From positions 372,001-436,000 of the forward strand of contig NZ_JBHWLR010000002.1 of the NCBI RefSeq assembly GCF_042731755.1: 64,000 nt of DNA, read 5' to 3'. Below the pieces are notes generated by a model. That model was not told where the DNA came from and did no database searches. It worked only from the letters and a program-made list of their open reading frames with translations. Position 1 is the stretch's first letter; every line of letters begins with the position of its first letter. This document shows, in pieces, positions 51,144 through 59,763 of this stretch. The position numbers and the translations under genes are program-made. This DNA is from Promicromonospora sp042731755 (GTDB taxonomy: Bacteria > Actinomycetota > Actinomycetes > Actinomycetales > Cellulomonadaceae).

Positions 51144-52274
51144 ATGCCTGAACCGATCGCGGCCCACTCGATCCCCACCCCTGTGGCGCCCCCGCCCGAC
51201 ATCCTGCGGTGCGCGTACATGGAGCTCGTGGTCACCGACCTGGCCGCCTCCCGCAACTTCTACGTGGACGTGCTCGGCCTGGTGGTCACGGAGGAGGACG
51301 CCGAGGCGGTGTACCTGCGCAGCATCGAGGAGTTCATCCACCACAACCTGGTGCTGCGCCAGGGTCCGGTGGCCGCCGTCGCCGCCTTCTCGTACCGGGT
51401 GCGCAGCCCGGAGGAGCTGGACCGGGCCGTCGCGTTCTACACGGAGCTCGGCTGCGAGGTGCGGCGCGCCCCGGAGGGCTTCACGCGGGGCATCGGCGAC
51501 TCGGTGCGCGTGATCGACCCGCTCGGGTTCCCGTACGAGTTCTTCTACGACGTGCAGCACGTCGAGCGGCTCGCGTGGCGCTACGACCTGCACACGCCCG
51601 GCGCGCTGGTCCGGCTGGACCACTTCAACCAGGTCACCCCGGACGTGCCGCGCGCGGTGAAGTTCATGGAGGACCTCGGCTTCCGCGTCACCGAGGACAT
51701 CCAGGACGCCGAGGGCACCACCTACGCCGCGTGGCTGCGCCGCAAGCCCACGGTGCACGACACCGCGATGACCGGCGGCGACGGCCCGCGCATGCACCAC
51801 GTCGCCTTCGCCACGCACGAGAAGCACAACATCATCGCCATCTGCGACAAGCTCGGCGCCCTGCGCCTGAGCGACCGCATCGAGCGCGGGCCGGGCCGGC
51901 ACGGCGTGTCCAACGCGTTCTACCTGTACCTGCGCGACCCGGACGGGCACCGCGTGGAGATCTACACGCAGGACTACTGGACGGGCGACCCCGACAACCC
52001 CGTGGTCACCTGGGACGTGCACGACAACCAGCGCCGCGACTGGTGGGGCAACCCGGTGGTGCCCTCCTGGTACACCGAGGCGTCGCCCGTGCTGGACCTG
52101 GACGGCGTCCCGCAGCCCGTCGTCGCCCGCACCGACACCTCGGAGATGGCCGTGACCATCGGCGCGGACGGGTTCTCCTACACGCGCCCGGAGGACGCCT
52201 CCCGCGCGCAGGACGACGCCGACGTGCTGCCGTCCTGGAAGCAGGGCGAGTACAAGCTGGGGCACCAGCTGTGA
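51144..52274 (+). CDS. hpaD: 3,4-dihydroxyphenylacetate 2,3-dioxygenase (extradiol, VOC fold)
   Basis: The ATG at 51144 gives 376 residues with two VOC repeats. The metal ligands are His160 (RLDHFNQVTPDV), His219 (RMHHVAFAT) and Glu272 (HRVEIYTQDY), and the acid/base is His205 (KPTVHDTAMTGG). Spacings of 59, 53 and the His at +45 match the Brevibacterium homoprotocatechuate dioxygenase with a shift of five residues. It opens the ring of homoprotocatechuate to give CHMS. Related Arthrobacter enzymes use Mn(II) and the Brevibacterium one Fe(II); sequence does not tell. It is the diagnostic gene of the operon. Confidence 0.93.
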   Translation: MPEPIAAHSIPTPVAPPPDILRCAYMELVVTDLAASRNFYVDVLGLVVTEEDAEAVYLRSIEEFIHHNLVLRQGPVAAVAAFSYRVRSPEELDRAVAFYTELGCEVRRAPEGFTRGIGDSVRVIDPLGFPYEFFYDVQHVERLAWRYDLHTPGALVRLDHFNQVTPDVPRAVKFMEDLGFRVTEDIQDAEGTTYAAWLRRKPTVHDTAMTGGDGPRMHHVAFATHEKHNIIAICDKLGALRLSDRIERGPGRHGVSNAFYLYLRDPDGHRVEIYTQDYWTGDPDNPVVTWDVHDNQRRDWWGNPVVPSWYTEASPVLDLDGVPQPVVARTDTSEMAVTIGADGFSYTRPEDASRAQDDADVLPSWKQGEYKLGHQL

Positions 52275-53098
52275 CGGGGCAGGAGGCCGGCGGCGGCGCC
52301 GACGACGGCCGCACGCTCGACGACGCGACGGTCACCGCGATCGCCGACGAGCTGGCGCGCGCCGACGCCGACCGCGCCACCGTGCCGCTCCTGACGGCGC
52401 GGTACCCCGGCATGACCATCGAGGACTCCTACGCCGTGCAGAACACCTGGCGGCGGCGCGGCATCGAGGCCGGACGCCGCCCGGTGGGCCGCAAGATCGG
52501 GCTGACGTCGAAGGTCATGCAGGCGGCCACCGGCATCACCGAGCCCGACTACGGCGCGATCTTCGCCGACATGGTCCACGAGAACGGGTCCGTGATCGAG
52601 CACGCCCGGTTCTCGAACGTGCGGGTCGAGGTCGAGCTCGCCTTCGTGCTGAACCAGCGCGTCGCCGGGCCGGACGCCACGGTCTTCGACGTGCTGCGCG
52701 CCACCGAGTACGTGGTGCCCGCGCTGGAGATCCTCTCCTCGCGCATCGAGCTGGCCGGCCGCACCATCGTCGACACCATCAGCGACAACGCCGCGATGGG
52801 CGGCATGGTCTACGGCGGCAACCCCGTGAAGGTCGGGGAGACCGACCTGCGCTGGGTCGCCGCGCTGCTGTACCGCAACGAGGTCATCGAGGAGTCGGGC
52901 GTCGCCGCCGCGGTGCTGAACCACCCCGCGGCCGGCGTCGCCTGGCTCGCCAACAAGCTCGCCCGGCACGGCGACATGCTGGAGCCCGGCGAGATCATCC
53001 TGGCCGGCTCCTTCACGCGGCCGATGTGGGTGGAGCCGGGGGACACCGTGCTGGCCGACTACCGAGAGCTGGGGACCGTCTCGTGCCGATTCGTCTGA
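52271..53098 (+). CDS. hpaH: 2-oxo-hept-4-ene-1,7-dioate hydratase (HpaH-like)
   Basis: GTG at 52271 overlaps the dioxygenase stop (GTGA). The 275-residue protein has the FAH/4-oxalocrotonate-decarboxylase hydratase pattern: DSYAVQNTWRRRGIEAGRRPVGRKIGLTSKVMQ, then EPDYGAIFADMVHENGSVI, VEVELAFVLNQRVAG with the metal-binding E-x-E, and EPGEIILAGSFTRPMWVEPGDTV. It adds water to 2-oxohept-4-ene-1,7-dioate (OHED) to give the aldolase substrate. Its last 16 bases overlap the next gene, indicating translational coupling. Confidence 0.92.
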   Translation: MTGQEAGGGADDGRTLDDATVTAIADELARADADRATVPLLTARYPGMTIEDSYAVQNTWRRRGIEAGRRPVGRKIGLTSKVMQAATGITEPDYGAIFADMVHENGSVIEHARFSNVRVEVELAFVLNQRVAGPDATVFDVLRATEYVVPALEILSSRIELAGRTIVDTISDNAAMGGMVYGGNPVKVGETDLRWVAALLYRNEVIEESGVAAAVLNHPAAGVAWLANKLARHGDMLEPGEIILAGSFTRPMWVEPGDTVLADYRELGTVSCRFV

Positions 53099-53886
53099 CC
53101 CTCCCGCCCACGTTCCGGGACCGCATCGAGGCCGCCGGCCGGCCGCTGGCCGGCATGTGGGTCTGCTCCGGCAGCCCCGTGGTGGCCGAGATCTGCGCCG
53201 GCGGCGGCCTGGACTGGCTCTTGATCGACGGCGAGCACTCGCCGATCGGCCTGGAGACCACCACGGCCCTGCTCCAGGCGGTCGCCCCGTATCCCGTCAC
53301 CCCGGTGGTGCGGGCGCCGTCGGGCGACCCCGTGGTGCTCAAGCAGCTCCTCGACCTGGGCGCGCAGAACGTGCTGGTGCCCATGGTCGACACCGCCGAG
53401 CAGGCCCACGACGTGGTGCGGGCCGTGCGTTACCCGCCCCGCGGCGTCCGCGGCGTCGGCAGCGCCCTGTCCCGGGGCGCGCGCTGGAACCGCGTCGAGA
53501 ACTACCTGGCCGACGCCGACCGGCACGTCTCCCTGTTCGTGCAGGTCGAGTCGGTCGAGGGCGTCGAGAACGCGGCACTGATCGCCGGCGTCGACGGGGT
53601 GGACGGCGTGTTCGTCGGCCCCTCGGACCTGGCCGCGTCCATGGGCGTGCTCGGGCAGCAGACTCACCCCGCCGTCACCGCCGCGGTGCACCGCACGTTC
53701 GAGGCCGTGCGCAGCGCGGGCAAGCCCGTCGGCGTCAACGCCTTCGACCCCGCCGTGGCCCAGGCCTACCTGGACGACGGCGCGTCGTTCGTGCTCGTCG
53801 GGGCCGACGTCGCGCTGCTCGCCCGCGGCGCGGAGGCGCTCGCGGACCGCTGGACCGCCGACCCTCCGGCGGGCACCGCCGGGTAG
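53083..53886 (+). CDS. hpaI: 4-hydroxy-2-oxoheptane-1,7-dioate aldolase (HpaI-like, class II)
   Basis: The GTG at 53083 (VPIRLTLPPTFRDRIEAAGRP) is chosen, within the end of the hydratase gene. The 267-residue protein shows GMWVCSGSPVVAEICAGGGLDWLLIDGEHSP, with the catalytic His, VVRAPSGDPVVLKQLLDLGAQNVLVPMVDTAEQA with the active-site Arg, and VFVGPSDLAASMG, QVESVEGVENA carrying a metal Glu. It splits the last pathway intermediate into pyruvate and succinic semialdehyde, using a divalent metal. Last gene of the catabolic operon; the next gene starts 10 bases on but is unrelated. Confidence 0.93.
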   Translation: MPIRLTLPPTFRDRIEAAGRPLAGMWVCSGSPVVAEICAGGGLDWLLIDGEHSPIGLETTTALLQAVAPYPVTPVVRAPSGDPVVLKQLLDLGAQNVLVPMVDTAEQAHDVVRAVRYPPRGVRGVGSALSRGARWNRVENYLADADRHVSLFVQVESVEGVENAALIAGVDGVDGVFVGPSDLAASMGVLGQQTHPAVTAAVHRTFEAVRSAGKPVGVNAFDPAVAQAYLDDGASFVLVGADVALLARGAEALADRWTADPPAGTAG

Positions 53887-53896
53887 CGTTCGGTCC

Positions 53897-54850
53897 ATGC
53901 GTCTGGGCGTCCTCGACATCGGTTCCAACACGGGTCACCTGCTGGTGGTCGACGCCCACGGCGGCGCCGCGCCGCTGCCCGCGTCGTCGTACAAGGAGCC
54001 GCTGCGGCTCGCGGAGCACCTGGACGACGCCGGCGCCGTCGGCCCGGCGGGCGTGGAGGCCCTCGTGGAGTTCACGGCGCAGGCCGTGCGCGTCGCGGAG
54101 GACCGGGGTTGCGCGGAGACGCTGGCGTTCGCGACGTCCGCCGTGCGCGAGTCGGTGAACGCCGAGGCGGTGCTCGCGGCCGTGCAGGAGCGCACCGGCG
54201 TGCTCCTGGAGGTGCTCAGCGGCGCGGACGAGGCCCGGCTCACGTTCCTCGCGGTGCGCCGGTGGTTCGGCTGGTCGGCCGGGCGGCTCGCCGTCTTCGA
54301 CATCGGCGGAGGCTCCCTGGAGATCGCCGGCGGCGCCGACGAGGCGCCCGACGCCGCGTGGTCGCTCCCGCTCGGGGCCGCGCGCCTGGCCCGCACGCAC
54401 TTCGCCGCTGCGCCCGATGGCGCCGGGCCGGACGACGATGCGCTGCACGCCCTGCGCCGGGACCTGCGCGCCGACATCGCGCGCAACGCCGGCGACCTGC
54501 TGCGCTCCGGCCGCCCCGACCGCGCGGCCGCGACCTCGAAGACGTTCCGGTCGCTCGCCCGGATCTGCGGCGCCGCGCCCGCGGGGGACGGGCCGCTCGT
54601 GCCGAGGACCCTGCGGCTCGACGACCTGCGCGCACGGATGGACGAGCTGGTCCGGACCGCGCCCGCCGACCTGGCCGCGCTGCCCGGCGTCTCGCCGAGC
54701 CGGGCCCACCAGATCGTGCCCGGCGCGCTGGTCGCGGAGGCCTGCATGGACGTGTTCGACCTGCCGGAGCTGGAGATCTGCCCCTGGGCGCTGCGCGAGG
54801 GCGTGATCCTGGAGCGCCTGGACCTCATGCCGCACCTCGCGGCGGGCTGA
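53897..54850 (+). CDS. exopolyphosphatase / pppGpp phosphohydrolase (Ppx/GppA family)
   Basis: The ATG at 53897 gives 317 residues in the actin-like ASKHA fold: MRLGVLDIGSNTGHLLVVDAHGG is phosphate loop 1, ETLAFATSAVRESVNAEAVL carries the conserved TSAxR, and VFDIGGGSLEIAGG is loop 2. AATSKTFRSLARICG and LPGVSPSRAHQIVPGALVAEACM close the core. It is the short actinobacterial Ppx type without the C-terminal HD-like region. Substrate may be polyphosphate or pppGpp. Independent of the aromatic cluster in function. Confidence 0.9.
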   Translation: MRLGVLDIGSNTGHLLVVDAHGGAAPLPASSYKEPLRLAEHLDDAGAVGPAGVEALVEFTAQAVRVAEDRGCAETLAFATSAVRESVNAEAVLAAVQERTGVLLEVLSGADEARLTFLAVRRWFGWSAGRLAVFDIGGGSLEIAGGADEAPDAAWSLPLGAARLARTHFAAAPDGAGPDDDALHALRRDLRADIARNAGDLLRSGRPDRAAATSKTFRSLARICGAAPAGDGPLVPRTLRLDDLRARMDELVRTAPADLAALPGVSPSRAHQIVPGALVAEACMDVFDLPELEICPWALREGVILERLDLMPHLAAG

Positions 54851-54899
54851 CGCCGCACCGCATGGCCGGCCGCGGGCCGGGCGGGCGGATACTGGCGGC

Positions 54900-55784
54900 A
54901 TGCCCGTCGTCACGAGTCCCGTCGAACGCCTGCGTGCCCGGGTGGGGAACGCCCTCTTCACGAAGGTGGCGGGGCCCCACGGGTTCGAGGCGCGCGACCG
55001 CATCCACCTCACGCCCGGACCGCGCTGGTTCCCGCCCGGCAGCCCGATCCGCCTGGTGCACGCCGACTCGGCGACGTTCGCGGGCGGGCTCCGGGCGCTC
55101 CTGCTCCAGTCGCTGCACCCGCTCGCGATGGCGGGGGTGGCCGGCCACTCCGGCTACCGCGGCGACCCGTGGGGGCGGCTGGCCCGCACCTCCACGTTCC
55201 TGGCGACCACCACGTTCGCGACCGCCGAGCACGCCCAGGAGATGGTCGACCGCGTGCGCGCGGTGCACGACCGCGTGCGGGGCCGGGCCCCCGACGGGCG
55301 CCCCTACCGCGCGAGCGACCCGCACCTGCTCACCTGGGTGCACGTGGCCGAGGCCGACTCGTTCCTGGCCGCCCACCAGCGCTACGGCGAGCGGCCGCTC
55401 AGCCCCGCGGAGGCGGACGAGTACGTGGCCCAGTCCGGCCGGGTGGCCCGCGCGCTCGGGGCCGAGGTGGTACCGGAGTCGGTCGCCGAGCTGGCCGAGT
55501 GCCTGCGGTCCTACCGCGCCGAGCTCGTCGCCACGCCCGAGGCCCTCGACACCGCGCACTTCCTGCTGCGCGAGCCGCCGCTGCCCTGGGTGGCCCGCGC
55601 GCCCTACCGCCTGCTCGCCGCCGGCTCGGTGGCGCTGCTGCCCGGCTGGGCGCGCGCCGAGCTGGACGTCGAGACCTGGTTCAGCCGGACCCTGGGCGGG
55701 CCCGCCGGGGCGGTCGCCGTCCGGGGCGTGCGGTGGGGACTGGGCTCCGCCGGAGGCCGGGAGCGCTGGGCCTCAGTAGCCTGA
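54900..55784 (+). CDS. oxygenase MpaB/DUF2236 family protein
   Basis: The ATG at 54900 gives 294 residues. Conserved pieces: RLVHADSATFAGGLRALLLQSLHPLAMAGVAGHSGYRGDPWGRLARTSTFLATTTFAT, with the haem-ligand-type His in LQSLHP, then VRAVHDRVRG, YRASDPHLLTWVHVAEADSFLAAHQRY and FLLREPPLPWVARAPYRLLAAG. These match DUF2236 proteins, related to latex-clearing protein and fungal MpaB, which are b-type haem oxygenases. The substrate is unknown. It starts 49 bases after the phosphatase. Confidence 0.85.
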   Translation: MPVVTSPVERLRARVGNALFTKVAGPHGFEARDRIHLTPGPRWFPPGSPIRLVHADSATFAGGLRALLLQSLHPLAMAGVAGHSGYRGDPWGRLARTSTFLATTTFATAEHAQEMVDRVRAVHDRVRGRAPDGRPYRASDPHLLTWVHVAEADSFLAAHQRYGERPLSPAEADEYVAQSGRVARALGAEVVPESVAELAECLRSYRAELVATPEALDTAHFLLREPPLPWVARAPYRLLAAGSVALLPGWARAELDVETWFSRTLGGPAGAVAVRGVRWGLGSAGGRERWASVA

Positions 55785-55788
55785 GGGA

Positions 55789-56172
55789 ATGGCGAGCGAC
55801 CCCGACGTCCCCGACGCCTTCGACGTGTACACGGTCGTGGTCCTGCGGCGTCCGCCCGACGCCCCCGGCATCACGGACGACGCCCTGATCGACCTCCAGG
55901 CGCGCCACCTCGCCTACCGGGCCGACCTGCGGCGCCGGGGCGTGCTCGTGGTGAACGGGCCGTTCGACCTCCGCAGCGACCCGTCGTACCGCGGGATGTC
56001 GATCTTCGCGTGCTCCCCGGACGAGGCCGCCCGGCTGTCCGACGGCGACCCGTCCGTCGCCGCCGGCCGGCTCGCCTACGACGTGCTGGAGTGGTGGGTC
56101 GCCGCCGGCTCGCTCGCGTTCCCGCTCGCGGCCGGGCAGGTGGGGGACCGCCGCAGCATGCCGGACGACTGA
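55789..56172 (+). CDS. YciI-like protein
   Basis: The ATG at 55789 is four bases after the preceding stop. The 127-residue product has a ferredoxin-like fold: DVYTVVVLRRPPDAPGITDDALIDLQARHLAYRADLRRRGVLVVNGPFD, with the conserved His-Asp pair of the family (QARHLA, NGPF), then SIFACSPDEAARLSDGDPSVAAGRLAYDVLEWW. YciI proteins are small dimeric enzymes or cofactors of mostly unknown function. Probably co-transcribed with the MpaB-like gene. Confidence 0.82.
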   Translation: MASDPDVPDAFDVYTVVVLRRPPDAPGITDDALIDLQARHLAYRADLRRRGVLVVNGPFDLRSDPSYRGMSIFACSPDEAARLSDGDPSVAAGRLAYDVLEWWVAAGSLAFPLAAGQVGDRRSMPDD

Positions 56173-56191
56173 GCGCCGGAACCGACGACAA

Positions 56192-56222
56192 CGCCCGGGC
56201 ACGATCACACCGTGCCCGGGCG
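56192..56222. terminator. bidirectional hairpin terminator
   Basis: CGCCCGGGCACG-N7-CGTGCCCGGGCG, a perfect 12-bp stem; GACGAC / GTCGTC further out can add six pairs. It lies between the convergent YciI-like and FtsX-type genes. Confidence 0.8.
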
Positions 56223-56242
56223 CCGTCGTCAGCGCGGGACGC

Positions 56243-58852
56243 TCACTCCACGCCGAGCGCCGCGACCGGCGACGTCCGGACGGCGGCCCGCGCCGGGATC
56301 ACGGAGGCCAGCAGCCCCGCGACGAGGGCGACGCCCAGGACCAGCGCGATGTCCGTCCACGGCACGGCGTACCGCACGTCGCCCATCAGGGACAGGGCGG
56401 TGGCCGCCCCGGCCCAGCCGAACACCAGCCCGAGCACGATGCCGAGCGCCGCGCCGACGCCCGCGATGAGCATGCCCTCGACCGCGAGCATGGCCCGCAG
56501 CTGGTCCTTGCCGAGCCCGATCGCCCGCAGGGTCGCGGACTCCCGGGTGCGCTCGATGACCGAGAGGGACAGCGTGTTGGTGACGCCGATCAGGGCGATC
56601 ACCACGGCCACGGCGAGCAGGCCCACGACGATGCCGAGGATCACGTCCACGACCTGGCGGAACTGCGCGGCCTGCGCCGCCGGGCCCATGACGAACGCCC
56701 CGCCGTCGACCTCCGCCACGGCGTCCTGCACGTCCGTGAGCACCGCCGCGGGGTCGGAGCCGTCGATGTGCGCCCAGACGTCGCTCCACGTGTCGTCGCC
56801 GGCGACCCGGTCGAGGTCGGCGGCCGTGATCATGCTGCTGAGCGGGTCGGCGGTGGTGATGACGACCGTCAGGTCGACGGCGCCGCCGGGACCCTCCACG
56901 GTGGTGCGGTCGCCCTCGGCGAGGTCCACCGAGTCCGCGGCGTCCTGCGTCAGCAGGATCGAGCCCTCGGTCAGCCGCTCCGCCTCCTCGGCCACGTTCA
57001 CGACGGCCGCGAGGTCCCGCGGGTCGGCGCCCGCGACCGACATGTCCTCCACCCCGGCGAGCGTGACGCTCGCGTTGGAGACCAGCACGGTGTCGGAGAC
57101 CCCGTCCGTGCCGGCGACGGCCTCGTGCACGTCGTCGACATACCGCGGGTCGGACGGCGACGCGCTCACGTCGTACGGGAACGTCTCGTCGAGCAGGCTG
57201 TCCGCCGACATCCGGGCGCTCGCGGCCCCCGTGGACATCATGGTGACCAGCGTGACGCCGATGAGCAGCGCGGTGGAGGTCGCCGCCGTCCGCCGTGGGT
57301 TGCGCAGCGTGTTGGCGACGGCCAGCCGGGCCGCCGGGCCGCTGCGGGACACGAGCGAGCCGAGGCCCGCCGCGACGCGCGGCAGCCACAGCACGGCGCT
57401 CAGCACCACGCCGAAGAATGCGAGCGAGCCGCCGCCCACGGCCGCGAGCAGGCCGAACTGCGGGCTGCCCTGCATCCCGAGGGCCACGCCGATCGCGAGG
57501 CCTCCGAAGCCGCCGATGACGCACAGCAGCGAGATCACCAGGCGCGCCCGGCCGGTGCGGGCGCGCAGGGTCGGCGCGTCCGAGGGCCGCAGGGCGGCCA
57601 GCGGCGCGACCCGGGTGGCCGAGCGGGCCGGGGCGAGCGCCGCCAGGACCGTCACGCCCACGCCGACGGCCAGCGGCAGCACGACGGCCTGCCAGGTCAG
57701 GGCGATGGTGGTCGGCAGCGGCACGCCGAGGTCGAACGACGGCGCGACGAGCAGCGCGATCTGCGCCAGCACCGCGCCCGCCACGATGCCCGCGGCCGAC
57801 GCGACGACGCCGAGCATCGCGGCCTCCAGCAGCACGCTGCGGTAGAGCTGGCCGGCGTCCGCGCCGATGCAGCGCAGCAGCGCCAGGGTGCGGGTGCGCT
57901 GGGCCACGAGCACCTGGAACGTGTTGGTGATGACCATGGCCGCGATGAGCAGCGCGATGGCGGCGAACGTCAGCACGAACACCAGGAAGACGAGGTCCTG
58001 GCCGCCGGTCTGCTCGGCGGTCCGCTCGGTCGCGACCTGCTCGACCGTCTGCACGGTCACGTCGCCGGCGGCGTCGGGGAAGGCCCCCTGGAGCGTGTCG
58101 CGCAGCCCCGCCGGGACCTCGCCGCCGTCGAGCGGGGCGTCGAGCGCGACGAGCAGCTCGGTGACCGGGTCGGAGTAGGGCTCGGCGGCGTTCCAGGCGT
58201 CGAGCGTCGCGGCCGGGACCGCGGCGGCGCCGCCGTAGGAGGTGTAGGCGCCGTACGGGTCGTCGGCGATGCCGGTCACGGTCAGCGTCTCGGTGACGTC
58301 CTTCGGGTCGCCGAGCTCCTCGCCCGGGTCGTCGGCCTCGCTCTCGGCCCAGCCCTCGGGGTAGACGGTCCGGTTGACCGTCACGGTGTCGCCGACGGCG
58401 ACCTCCATGCGCTCGGCGACGGTCGTGGACAGGGCCACCTCGCCGTCGGCCGCCGGCCAGTCGCCGTCGGTCAGCTCCAGCGGGGACAGGCGGGGGTCGG
58501 TGGGCACCGGGGCGAAGGCCTGGAAGCCGCCCTTGCCGCCGTTGCGCAGGTCGCCGAACCACGTGATGACCGGCTGGACGGCCGCGACGTCGTCGAGCGC
58601 CGCGACGGCCTGGACGTCACCGTCGGTGATGCCGTCGGCGTCGCCGTCCGGGCTGGTCACCACGACGTCGGCCCGCGCGTACCCGGCCGCGACCATGTCG
58701 TGGGTGGTGCCGTTGATGACGCCGCCGGCCAGGAGGGTCACGGTGACGAAGGCGGTGCTGATCAGGATGGCCACACCGGCGGCGGTGAGCCGGCCGGTGC
58801 TGCGGCGCATCTGCCCCAGGGTGAGGCGTGCGGTGGGGAAGGAGTTCGACAT
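56243..58852 (-). CDS. ABC transporter permease, FtsX/MacB type
   Basis: The ATG at 58852 shares one base with the stop of the ATPase gene. The 869-residue membrane protein is a double FtsX: an N-terminal helix (RLTAAGVAILISTAFVTVTLLAG), a large extracellular domain (about 50-260), three helices with VITNTFQVLVAQRTRTLALLRCIGA, a fourth helix pair and a duplicate (RLAVANTLRNPRRTAATSTALLIG, second extracellular domain, then NTLSLSVIERTRESATLRAIGLGK and SVIPARAAVRTSPVAAL). Such exporters move lipids, peptides or drugs, or transmit force. Partner of the ATPase upstream. Confidence 0.9.
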   Translation of the reverse strand: MSNSFPTARLTLGQMRRSTGRLTAAGVAILISTAFVTVTLLAGGVINGTTHDMVAAGYARADVVVTSPDGDADGITDGDVQAVAALDDVAAVQPVITWFGDLRNGGKGGFQAFAPVPTDPRLSPLELTDGDWPAADGEVALSTTVAERMEVAVGDTVTVNRTVYPEGWAESEADDPGEELGDPKDVTETLTVTGIADDPYGAYTSYGGAAAVPAATLDAWNAAEPYSDPVTELLVALDAPLDGGEVPAGLRDTLQGAFPDAAGDVTVQTVEQVATERTAEQTGGQDLVFLVFVLTFAAIALLIAAMVITNTFQVLVAQRTRTLALLRCIGADAGQLYRSVLLEAAMLGVVASAAGIVAGAVLAQIALLVAPSFDLGVPLPTTIALTWQAVVLPLAVGVGVTVLAALAPARSATRVAPLAALRPSDAPTLRARTGRARLVISLLCVIGGFGGLAIGVALGMQGSPQFGLLAAVGGGSLAFFGVVLSAVLWLPRVAAGLGSLVSRSGPAARLAVANTLRNPRRTAATSTALLIGVTLVTMMSTGAASARMSADSLLDETFPYDVSASPSDPRYVDDVHEAVAGTDGVSDTVLVSNASVTLAGVEDMSVAGADPRDLAAVVNVAEEAERLTEGSILLTQDAADSVDLAEGDRTTVEGPGGAVDLTVVITTADPLSSMITAADLDRVAGDDTWSDVWAHIDGSDPAAVLTDVQDAVAEVDGGAFVMGPAAQAAQFRQVVDVILGIVVGLLAVAVVIALIGVTNTLSLSVIERTRESATLRAIGLGKDQLRAMLAVEGMLIAGVGAALGIVLGLVFGWAGAATALSLMGDVRYAVPWTDIALVLGVALVAGLLASVIPARAAVRTSPVAALGVE

Positions 58853-59646
58853 CACGCACCCGTCCGGGCAGGACCGGTGGTGACGGCGGGCTCGAGGGTG
58901 CGCAGGGCGTCCAGCCCGGCCATGGCGGACTCGGGGGTCGGGTCGGAGATGTCGCCGGCGATCCGGCCGTCGGCGATCAGCACGACCCGGTCCGCATAAG
59001 CGGCCGCGGACGGGTCGTGGGTGACCATGATGATCGTGCGGCCCAGCTCCCGCACCGAACGACGCAGGAACGACAGGACCTCCGCACCGGAGCGGGAGTC
59101 GAGGTTGCCGGTGGGCTCGTCGGCGAACACGACGTCGGGCTGCGCGATCAGCGCACGCGCGATCGCGACCCGCTGCTGCTGCCCACCGGACAGCTCGCCC
59201 GGGCGGTGGGTCAGGCGCCCGGTCAGGCCCAGGGTCTCCACCAGCGTGTTCAGCCACGCCCGGTCCAGGGTCGCCCCGGCGAGCTCGACGGGCAGCGTGA
59301 TGTTCTGTTCCGCGGTGAACATCGGCAGCAGGTTGAACTGCTGGAACACGAACCCGATCCGGTCGCGGCGCAGGCGCGTGAGGGCCTTGTCGTTCAGGCC
59401 GGTGATCTCGGTCTCGCCGAGGAAGGCCTGCCCGCCGGTGGCGGAGTCCAGGCCGGCCAGCAGGTGCATCAGGGTCGACTTGCCCGAGCCGGAGGGGCCC
59501 ATGATCGCGGTGAACCGGCCCTGCTCGAAGTCGACGTCCACGCCGTCCAGGGCGCGCACGATCGCCTCACCCTTGCCGTACGTCTTGGTCAGGGAACGGG
59601 CGCGCACTGCGGGTGACGACCCTGGCGCGTACACGGTGGTGTCCAT
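58852..59646 (-). CDS. ABC transporter ATP-binding protein (LolD/MacB type)
   Basis: The ATG at 59646 gives 264 residues. The nucleotide-binding domain has Walker A GPSGSGKST, the Q-loop FVFQQFNLLPMFTAEQN, signature LSGGQQQR, Walker B VVFADEPTGNLD and the H-loop MVTHDPSAAAYADR, with the A-T-type spacing of LolD/MacB. The last 25 residues (AGLDALRTLEPAVTTG) are an unusual tail. It drives the FtsX-type permease encoded next. The dyad at 59711-59737 lies upstream and may control the pair. Confidence 0.93.
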   Translation of the reverse strand: MDTTVYAPGSSPAVRARSLTKTYGKGEAIVRALDGVDVDFEQGRFTAIMGPSGSGKSTLMHLLAGLDSATGGQAFLGETEITGLNDKALTRLRRDRIGFVFQQFNLLPMFTAEQNITLPVELAGATLDRAWLNTLVETLGLTGRLTHRPGELSGGQQQRVAIARALIAQPDVVFADEPTGNLDSRSGAEVLSFLRRSVRELGRTIIMVTHDPSAAAYADRVVLIADGRIAGDISDPTPESAMAGLDALRTLEPAVTTGPARTGA

Positions 59647-59710
59647 GGGAAGGACGCTACGGAGCGGCGGTACGTCAGCGCGTCCGGCCCCGGTCTGGTC
59701 TTGGTCGGCC

Positions 59711-59737
59711 CCTGGGTCATACCCAGGTCGTACGACC
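59711..59737. promoter_or_regulatory. nested dyads upstream of the ABC exporter
   Basis: CCTGGGT-CAT-ACCCAGG (59711-59727) and the 12-base palindrome GGTCGTACGACC (59726-59737) adjoin, 65 bases before the ATPase start and 27 after the end of the GH36 operon. Either an operator for a response regulator or part of a terminator for the upstream operon. Confidence 0.45.
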
Positions 59738-59763
59738 CACCCTGACCAGCCCGGGGGCGGGCG

